Below, piece by piece: positions 58,556-64,000 of a DNA stretch of 64,000 nt (the stretch's first letter is position 1; every line of letters starts with the position of its first letter). The stretch covers positions 1 through 64,000 of the forward strand of contig CAJMRT010000003.1 of NCBI GenBank assembly GCA_905215855.1. The letters run 5' to 3'. Made by a program: the position numbers and the translations under genes. This DNA comes from an uncultured bacterium (GTDB lineage: Bacteria; Bacillota; Clostridia; Oscillospirales; Acutalibacteraceae). Under the pieces are notes generated by a model, which saw nothing but the letters and a program-made list of their open reading frames with translations, did not search any database and was not told where the DNA came from.

Positions 58556-58972
58556 TCATATTTTTTTGTTAAATTCACTTCCGCATTTCGGACAGCGAAC
58601 AGTATGATTGCCTTTTTTGTTGCGAACACGAAGCTGCGCCTTGCACACGGGACACTTGATATAACGGTAGTCCTTGCGGTCACGAATTTTCTTGAAGGTC
58701 AGTTTGAACCAACCTGTTACCGCATTGTAAATCGGAAGAAATTTTCTGTTTTCGGCACTTCTTGCAACAATGTTGCGTGAGAACATACGAAAACAGATAA
58801 GCACGATAATCAAGAGCATTATTCCGTCAATGATGTATCTTGCAACACGGTTCCACACAAAAATATTCACGAACCACAGTATGAGCAACAGCACCCAGAG
58901 TGCATTGTTGAGCTTATCCGTGCCGTATCTGCCCTGCATAAAATTGGCGAATCTGTTAAATAATCCTCGCAT
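58556..58972 (-). CDS. Small membrane protein with C-terminal zinc ribbon
   Basis: A 138-residue protein from ATG 58972, eight bases after AAAGGA (an ATG at 58981 lies inside that site). Two membrane segments lie close together at about residues 22-60 (LNNALWVLLLILWFVNIFVW and YIIDGIMLLIIVLICFRMF). The C terminus is a zinc ribbon, YIKCPVCKAQLRVRN with TVRCPKCGSEF, of the CxxC...CxxC kind. This architecture is common in Clostridia, role unknown. It lies 33 bases upstream of the MATE gene and may be co-transcribed. Its stop codon is part of a GACCGCAGA/TCTGCGGTC hairpin (58539-58557). Confidence 0.8.
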   Translation of the reverse strand: MRGLFNRFANFMQGRYGTDKLNNALWVLLLILWFVNIFVWNRVARYIIDGIMLLIIVLICFRMFSRNIVARSAENRKFLPIYNAVTGWFKLTFKKIRDRKDYRYIKCPVCKAQLRVRNKKGNHTVRCPKCGSEFNKKI

Positions 58973-59081
58973 AAAGTTCATCCTTTCCGCAAAAAGCGGT
59001 AATTACAAAAATCATCCTTCCACCATTTTATCACAGGCAGGGCGTACATTCAATAAACATTTGACGATATATGTCACTAAA

Positions 59082-61496
59082 TCAGCCGAGAACGAGCTTT
59101 GCCGTGTCAACGCTTTCTTTTGCGTCACGACAGTAGTAGTCAGCGCCGATTTTCATAGCGTAGTCCTTTGTAAGAACCGCACCGCCGACAAATATTGTAC
59201 ATCTGCTTGAGCCGTCGGGATTCTGAAGTTCCTTACATTCTCTTACAAGCCTTATTGTGTCTTCCATACTCTTGAGGGTTGTTGTCATAAGAGCCGAAAG
59301 TCCTATCATCGTAATATTCTGTTCAACGGCAGTATCAACAATAAGCTGAGGGTCAACATCACGACCGAGGTCAACAACTGTGTAGCCGTAGTTATCAAGA
59401 AGAACCTTTACAATGTTCTTACCGATATCGTGAATGTCGCCCTTTACGGTTGCAACGATAATTTTACCCTTGCTTACGGGAGTTCCGCTTGTCTTTGTGA
59501 GGTGCTTTTTGATTACATCAAAGCACTCCTGAGCTGTGTTTGCGCTTTGGATAAGCTGTGGAAGGAAGATTTTATTCTTTTCAAAATCTTCACCCACTCT
59601 GTCAAGTGCAGGGATAAGCATTTCGTTTACAACCTGCATTGCATCGGTTGTTTCAAGAAGCTTTGCGGTTGCGGCTGCACCTTCGTTTTTAAGTCCGTTA
59701 TAAACAGCCGCAAAAATATCAACATTGCTGTCTGCCTTTTTAACGGGAGCGGCAGGAACAGCATCGTTATATGCGTTGATAAATTCAAGCGAGTTCTTGT
59801 CAATGCCGTTAAGCACACGGAATGCTCTTACAGCGCCTGTCATCGATTCAACATTTGGGTTGATAATCGGCAAATCAAGTCCCTGTTCCATAGCCATTGT
59901 AAGGAAAGTTCTGTTGACAAGCTCACGGTTCGGAAGTCCGAAAGAAATGTTTGATACACCGAGGCAGGTTTTACAGCCGAGTTCCGTTTTTACTCTGTGC
60001 AGAGCCTCAAGAGTCTGACGGCAAGCCGCCTGTTCTGCGGAAACCGTAAGAGTAAGGCAGTCGATATATACATCTTTTCTGTCAATGCCGACAGCCTCGG
60101 CTCTTTCAACAATTCGTTTTGCAATCTCAAATCTGCCCTCGGCGGTTTTCGGGATACCGTTTTCGTCAAGCGCAAGTCCGACAACAGACGCACCGTACTT
60201 TTTGACAAGAGGAAGAACCGTTGCAAGGCTCTGTTCCTCACCGTTTACGGAGTTCAGAATCGGTTTGCCGTTGTAGTAGCGGAGTCCTGCCTCAATAACC
60301 TCGGGCTTCGTGGAGTCAATCTGGAGCGGAACATCACACACACTCTGAATAGCCTTGAGAACACGCACCATCATCTTTTTTTCGTCAATTTCGGGATGAC
60401 CTACATTGACATCAAGAATTTCCGCACCGCCCTGAACCTGACTGAGAGCCTGAGTGAGAATATAGTCAATATTATTTTCAACAAGAGCCTGCTTGAACAG
60501 CTTTTTGCCTGTGGGGTTAATTCTTTCGCCGATAATTCTCGGACCGTTGATTTCGACAACCGTCGTTGAACTGCAAACGGTTGTGTCAACGCTCTTTGTC
60601 TGAGGCTGATATTCTCTGTCGGCAACCTCTGACTTAATTTTTGCAATATAATCGGGATTCGTTCCGCAGCATCCGCCGATAACCTTAACACCGTATTTGA
60701 GGAGCGAACAAACGCACTCGGCAAATTTGTCGGGCATAATGTTGTACTCATTGCTGTTAGGATCGGGCAAGCCTGCGTTAGCCTTGATTACAAGGGGAAG
60801 ATTTGTGTATTTCGACATCTCGGAAACAACGGGTTCAAGCTCGTCCGGACCGAGTGAACAGTTGACACCGAGAGCGTCAACACCGAGTCCCGTAAGAGTG
60901 ACAGCCGCACAGGAAGGCGATACACCCGTAAATGTTCGTCCGTTTCTCTCAAAGGTCATTGTTGTGAGGATAGGCTTGTCGCAGTTTTCTTTTGCGGCAA
61001 GGACTGCGGCTTTAAGCTCGTAAAGGTCGGTCATTGTTTCAAAAACTATGACATCGGCATCTTTACCGGCAAGAATCTGCTGTTTGTAATACTCGTAAGC
61101 CTCGTCAAATTTCATTGAACCGGCAGGTTCAAGCAACTGACCTATCGGACCGATATCAAGGGCAACAAGAGCGTCTGTACCCTTAACGGCTTTTCTCGCA
61201 ATCTTAACACCGGCACCGATGATTTCTTCAACGCTGTAACCGCTGCCCTGAAGCTTGTAGGCATTTGCACCGAAGGTGTTTGCGTACACAATGTCAGATC
61301 CGGCATCAATATACCTCCTGTGAAAGCTCTCGATAAGCTCGGGGTGAGTAATGTTCAGCACCTCAGGCACATGGTCATACTTCACACCGCTTTTCTGAAT
61401 GAGAGTTCCTGTTGCACCGTCAAGCAGAATAAAATTCTTTTGGTTGAGATATTCACTAAAGTTTGAAAAATTCTTAAACACCACAATGTTCCCCAT
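59082..61496 (-). CDS. metH: Cobalamin-dependent methionine synthase (without activation domain)
   Basis: An 804-residue enzyme that moves methyl from 5-methyltetrahydrofolate via cobalamin to homocysteine. Homocysteine domain: residues 15-290, with zinc cysteines in ALGVNCSLGPDEL and VIGGCCGTNPDY. Folate domain: residues about 315-580 (IIGERINPTGKKLFKQALVE, EILDVNVGHPEIDE). Cap and B12 domains: residues about 600-804, with the lower-axial histidine motif KGDIHDIGKNIVKVLL (D-x-H-x-x-G), GLSALMTTTLKSM and FVGGAVLTKDYAMKIGADYY. The C-terminal AdoMet-binding activation domain of about 330 residues in E. coli MetH is missing; the gene just upstream encodes it separately and overlaps by 23 bases. 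A GTG at 61484 behind GGGGA is an alternative start. Confidence 0.95.
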   Translation of the reverse strand: MGNIVVFKNFSNFSEYLNQKNFILLDGATGTLIQKSGVKYDHVPEVLNITHPELIESFHRRYIDAGSDIVYANTFGANAYKLQGSGYSVEEIIGAGVKIARKAVKGTDALVALDIGPIGQLLEPAGSMKFDEAYEYYKQQILAGKDADVIVFETMTDLYELKAAVLAAKENCDKPILTTMTFERNGRTFTGVSPSCAAVTLTGLGVDALGVNCSLGPDELEPVVSEMSKYTNLPLVIKANAGLPDPNSNEYNIMPDKFAECVCSLLKYGVKVIGGCCGTNPDYIAKIKSEVADREYQPQTKSVDTTVCSSTTVVEINGPRIIGERINPTGKKLFKQALVENNIDYILTQALSQVQGGAEILDVNVGHPEIDEKKMMVRVLKAIQSVCDVPLQIDSTKPEVIEAGLRYYNGKPILNSVNGEEQSLATVLPLVKKYGASVVGLALDENGIPKTAEGRFEIAKRIVERAEAVGIDRKDVYIDCLTLTVSAEQAACRQTLEALHRVKTELGCKTCLGVSNISFGLPNRELVNRTFLTMAMEQGLDLPIINPNVESMTGAVRAFRVLNGIDKNSLEFINAYNDAVPAAPVKKADSNVDIFAAVYNGLKNEGAAATAKLLETTDAMQVVNEMLIPALDRVGEDFEKNKIFLPQLIQSANTAQECFDVIKKHLTKTSGTPVSKGKIIVATVKGDIHDIGKNIVKVLLDNYGYTVVDLGRDVDPQLIVDTAVEQNITMIGLSALMTTTLKSMEDTIRLVRECKELQNPDGSSRCTIFVGGAVLTKDYAMKIGADYYCRDAKESVDTAKLVLG

Positions 61497-62118
61497 TTCT
61501 TCTGAAGCGACATTTGCCTTTCATACTGCAAATTGCACACCCTCGTTTTCTTCGTTCAATCGGATTGTCTGAAATTCCGAGAACCGCCGTAACCGACTTT
61601 GACGGCACAAGCAGACAGCTGTCGCCTGTTGTAAGACCTATTTTTCTCGGAGCGTCAAGTATTCTCAGATACTCCTTCTGCATCTCAATAGGATAGTCCC
61701 CGTAGCCGGGACTGAAACGGAAAGTCATATACTTTCCACTGTATTTTTCGGCAAGGATTTCGTCAACCTTTTGACACACCTGTTCAACGGCAACGCTTGC
61801 AAAGCTGTCAAGCACAACCGCCCTTGCCATATCCGCAATCTGACTTATGCGGATAAGTTTGTCAATTTCAGCACCGATTGTCGCACACATCATAACGGCT
61901 GTGTGGCAGCCCTCAAGGTGCTTTTTTATATCATTGCCGAGTAAAATATCGTCAAACGGAGCTTTGCGTTCAACATAGAGAAATCTCGGCTCAGCTGTTT
62001 TCAATATTTCTTTTTCGCATTCATCCATCAGCACATCCATGCGGTAATTAAGGCTGATTCCTGCACCGCCGAGGTAGCGTATAGCCTCTTTGCGGTTTAA
62101 TCTGTCAAGCGTTATCAT
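61474..62118 (-). CDS. Free-standing methionine synthase activation-domain protein
   Basis: A 214-residue protein related to the reactivation domain of MetH. Signs are MTFRFSPGYGDYPIEMQKEY followed by LRILDAPRKIGLTTGDSCLL and VPSKSVTAVLGIS, corresponding to the AdoMet-binding R-x-x-P-G-Y region and following strand. The N-terminal helices include MDVLMDECEKEILKTAEPRF and AVMMCATIGAEIDKLIRISQ. The C terminus has CAICSMKGKCRFRRNGEHC, four cysteines in a CxxC-like pattern that the E. coli domain lacks. Its likely role is reductive re-methylation of oxidised cob(II)alamin on MetH with AdoMet. It overlaps metF by four bases (ATGA) and metH by 23. Confidence 0.88.
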   Translation of the reverse strand: MITLDRLNRKEAIRYLGGAGISLNYRMDVLMDECEKEILKTAEPRFLYVERKAPFDDILLGNDIKKHLEGCHTAVMMCATIGAEIDKLIRISQIADMARAVVLDSFASVAVEQVCQKVDEILAEKYSGKYMTFRFSPGYGDYPIEMQKEYLRILDAPRKIGLTTGDSCLLVPSKSVTAVLGISDNPIERRKRGCAICSMKGKCRFRRNGEHCGV

Positions 62119-62975
62119 AAAAGACTTGACACCGCCTCCGTAATTTTTCTTGCAACATACGGGTTGTTCATTGTGTAGAGGTGGATACCGTCAACACCGT
62201 GTGCGATAAGGTCAACAATCTGGTCAACCGCATATGCAATGCCTGCGTCACGCAAAGCCTCGGGCCTTGTATCATACTTCTGCATAATCTTTGCAAATTT
62301 TGCAGGAAGGCTTGCACCGCACATCGAAACCATTCTTTCAATCTGACTTTTGCTTGTTACAGGCATAATACCTGCCTCAATCGGAACATTCACGCCTGCA
62401 ATCTTCGCTCTTTCAAGAAAACGATAGTAAACGGAGTTGTCAAAGAAAAGCTGTGAAATAAGGTGGCTTGCACCCGACTCAACCTTTTTGCGAAGGTTGT
62501 GAATGTCCTCAACCTCATCGGCTGCCTCGCTGTGAACCTCGGGATAACAAGCGCCGGCAAGGTCAAAATCACCCTGTGACGCAATGTATCTGCACAAATC
62601 GCTTGCATAAGTGAAATCCTTCTGCGGTTCAACACCTTCAACCCTGTCACCACGGAGTGCAAGAATATTCTCAATGCCGTTCTCCTTAAAGAGCGCAAGG
62701 TTGCGGTCAATATCAGCCTTTGTGCTGTTAATGCAGGTGAGGTGTGCCACGGATTCAACTCCGAAATCTCTCTTGATTTTTGATGCGATTTCGCAGGTGC
62801 GATTTTTTGAGCCGTTACCGCCTGCACCGTATGTTACGCTGATAAAATCAGGCTTTAAAGCCGAAATTTCTTCAAGCTTGCCGTAAACCGATTCAATCGG
62901 AGAGGTCTTTTTAGGCGGAAATACTTCAAAAGAAAAAACTGTTTTTCCGCTGTTAAATAAATTGCTTATTTTCAT
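62115..62975 (-). CDS. metF: 5,10-Methylenetetrahydrofolate reductase
   Basis: A 286-residue flavin TIM-barrel enzyme that makes 5-methyltetrahydrofolate for MetH. Family blocks are VFSFEVFPPKKTSPIESVYG, KPDFISVTYGAGGNGSKNRT with the Asp/Glu catalytic and folate-binding region, ENILALRGDRVEG, LAGACYPEVHSEA and HLISQLFFDNSVYYRFLERA, GIMPVTSKSQIERM. Length is the short bacterial form. First gene of the operon metF - activation protein - metH; it overlaps the second gene by four bases. The ATG follows GGTGTTTATAT; the promoter lies at 63015-63043. No S-box or cobalamin riboswitch is visible in the leader of about 30 bases. Confidence 0.97.
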   Translation of the reverse strand: MKISNLFNSGKTVFSFEVFPPKKTSPIESVYGKLEEISALKPDFISVTYGAGGNGSKNRTCEIASKIKRDFGVESVAHLTCINSTKADIDRNLALFKENGIENILALRGDRVEGVEPQKDFTYASDLCRYIASQGDFDLAGACYPEVHSEAADEVEDIHNLRKKVESGASHLISQLFFDNSVYYRFLERAKIAGVNVPIEAGIMPVTSKSQIERMVSMCGASLPAKFAKIMQKYDTRPEALRDAGIAYAVDQIVDLIAHGVDGIHLYTMNNPYVARKITEAVSSLL

Positions 62976-63014
62976 ATATAAACACCTCGGTAATGGTTTT
63001 GTTAAACTTGATTA

Positions 63015-63043
63015 ATTATAGCATAAATGATTTTTGCATACAA
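63015..63043 (-). promoter_or_regulatory. Promoter of the metF-metH operon
   Basis: Minus-strand TTGTAT (63043-63038), 17-base spacer, TATAAT (63020-63015). Only about 33 bases from the -10 to the metF start. Confidence 0.72.
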
Positions 63044-63175
63044 TACTGTTTTGGTGGGTTTTGTCGTTTAAGGCTATCATTTTTTTGGAGGTTTGGGTAT
63101 AAGCGAAAATTATATCAAAGAGTTTTATAATAATTATAATTTTGTTAACAAACAGAGTATACATTTACTTTCATA

Positions 63176-63223
63176 ATAAAACAAAAATTGCATCAATGCC
63201 GTATTCGGGCATCTGATGCAATT
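63176..63223 (-). terminator. Terminator of mgtE
   Basis: On the minus strand AATTGCATCA (63223-63214) pairs with TGATGCAATT (63195-63186), with an inner GATGCC/GGCAT, then TTTTTGTTTT. Confidence 0.75.
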
Positions 63224-63278
63224 CCTTTATCCGAGTATCTTCTCGAATAGATAGCGGTGGCACACCACCGACCTCAAT

Positions 63279-63294
63279 TTTCAACTTTCAATTT
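63279..63294. repeat. 16-base dispersed repeat, copy 2
   Basis: TTTCAACTTTCAATTT, identical with 47221-47236 and likewise just after a minus-strand gene end. Confidence 0.6.
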
Positions 63295-63301
63295 AAAAAA
63301 A

Positions 63302-64000
63302 TCACAACTGCAAAACTAACTTTGCAACGCCGAAATAGATAAGCAATGATAGCGAGTCGCAGACTGTTGAAATGAGCGGATTCGCCATAACGGCAGGGTC
63401 AAAGCCCCCCCTGCTTGCCAAAAGAGGCAAGCTGCTGCCGACAAGCTTTGCCATAATAATTGTGCCGACAAGCGTAAGCGAAATTACAAGGGCAATCATA
63501 AACGCGTTTTCCTGACCGTTGAGGTCAAACAAAAGCAGCTTTACAAAGTTTGCCGCCGCAAGCGTAATACCACAGAGGATTGACACCCTAAATTCTTTCC
63601 ACAACACAAGAAAAATGCTTTTGAACTGAATTTCGCCGAGCGACAACGCACGGATTACCGAAACCGATGCCTGAGAACCTGCGTTACCGCCCGAACCCGT
63701 AATCATCGGGATAAACGATGAGAGAATCAGCACATTTGCAAGCACAGCCTCAAATGATGAGATAATCGCACTTGTAAAGGTTGCCGAAAGCATAAGTATG
63801 AGCAGCCACGGCGCTCTTTTTCTGTACAGTCCGAAAACGCTTGTTTTCATATACGGTTTGTCAGACGGCAATACGGCTGCCATCTTTTCAATATCTTCGG
63901 TAGCCTCTTCCTGAATGACATCAATAGCATCGTCGATTGTTACAATACCGACAAGTCGGTTTTCGTTATCGACGACCGGAAGAGCAAGAAAGTTATAGTT
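63302..64000 (-). CDS. mgtE: Magnesium transporter MgtE (partial, 5' part outside window)
   Basis: The frame is open to the window end and gives the last 232 residues. The first visible part is the end of the second CBS domain (LPVVDNENRLVGIVTIDDAI, then DVIQEEATEDIEKMAAV), which senses Mg2+ in the cytoplasm. The connecting helix leads to five membrane helices: RAPWLLILMLSATFTSAIIS, FIPMITGSGGNAGSQASVSV (pore helix with the conserved P-M-x-x-x-x-G-N-x-G), GITLAAANFVKLLLF, MIALVISLTLVGTIIMAKLV and GGFDPAVMANPLISTVCDSL with the conserved D-P-A. The N domain and first CBS lie outside the window. MgtE is a Mg2+ channel, closed when internal Mg2+ is high. Confidence 0.95.
   Translation of the reverse strand, partial: NYNFLALPVVDNENRLVGIVTIDDAIDVIQEEATEDIEKMAAVLPSDKPYMKTSVFGLYRKRAPWLLILMLSATFTSAIISSFEAVLANVLILSSFIPMITGSGGNAGSQASVSVIRALSLGEIQFKSIFLVLWKEFRVSILCGITLAAANFVKLLLFDLNGQENAFMIALVISLTLVGTIIMAKLVGSSLPLLASRGGFDPAVMANPLISTVCDSLSLLIYFGVAKLVLQL

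Larger units (their letters stand above)
62976..63301. other. Intergenic region between mgtE and metF
   Basis: 326 bases: promoter of the met operon (63015-63043), an AT-rich stretch without features (63100-63175), the mgtE terminator (63176-63223), a GGTGG-CACA-CCACC palindrome (63257-63269) and the 16-base repeat (63279-63294). Confidence 0.6.

Noticed and set aside
59997..60569. 190-codon plus-strand frame inside metH
   Set aside because: Antisense shadow of metH, no ribosome binding site.
62976..63043. S-box or cobalamin riboswitch before metF
   Set aside because: The -10 lies about 40 bases from the start; no conserved B12-box or S-box words.
1..64000. CRISPR array, tRNA, rRNA, tmRNA or insertion sequence
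   Set aside because: No regularly spaced repeats, no cloverleaf or rRNA words and no transposase frame were found on reading both strands by eye.

Overview
The window looks like chromosomal DNA of a low-GC Gram-positive gut bacterium of the Clostridia, most like Ruminococcus and relatives. The signs are AGGAGG-type ribosome binding sites, TTGACA/TATAAT-type promoters, a sortase with a sorting-signal substrate, BspA-type leucine-rich surface proteins, Thr/Glu/Pro-rich surface proteins, starch-binding CBM26 modules and a cohesin-like domain. The placement is inference from gene content; no rRNA or tRNA gene is present to test it.

Layout. 1-4750: a partial BspA-like surface protein, two small HTH regulators, a minimal Ser/Thr kinase, a pRiA4b ORF-3-like protein and an orphan HicB antitoxin. 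4917-15650: housekeeping genes glyA, dusB, pfkA with ppk1, a Na+-dependent transporter and metG, plus a VbhA-like mini-antitoxin coupled to an MmcQ/YjbR protein. 15780-20005: a visibly AT-richer accessory island with gene remnants (orphan CBM26 pair, 3' stub of a GH13 glycosidase, truncated IPP isomerase), a lipoprotein hydrolase and two related BspA-like anchored proteins. 20107-23145: tatD and a three-gene sortase cassette on the minus strand. 23967-40868: a Wzy-dependent exopolysaccharide or capsule cluster on the plus strand: chain-length regulator and tyrosine kinase, initiating sugar transferase, a CDP-6-deoxyhexose pathway (rfbF, rfbG, reductase, RmlC-like epimerase), glycosyltransferases, acyltransferase, pyruvyltransferases paired or fused with FrhB-like iron-sulfur flavoproteins, polymerase and flippase. 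40973-43132: a large secreted protein with a cohesin-like domain and three tandem modules. 43524-58972: rpe, a large membrane protein that looks like a P-type ATPase which has lost its catalytic motifs, rlmB, a DHHW protein with a Nudix protein, an aminotransferase with trpS, a GT-C-like membrane protein, a DUF885 lipoprotein and a MATE transporter. 59082-62975: metF, a free-standing methionine synthase activation protein and a shortened metH, overlapping in one operon. 63302-64000: 3' part of mgtE.

How the genes work together. GlyA and MetF make and reduce one-carbon folates that MetH uses, and the separate activation protein would re-methylate its cobalamin. The polysaccharide cluster carries the main steps from nucleotide sugar to flipped and polymerised repeat unit; its most unusual part is the repeated pairing of pyruvyltransferase and FrhB-like domains, once as neighbours 2 bases apart and once as a single fused protein. 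The same cluster holds a deletion scar where the first codons of a third pyruvyltransferase run into an acyltransferase in another frame.

Limits: everything was read by eye. Family names rest on recognised motifs, promoter and terminator calls on pattern matching, and no search or alignment was run.
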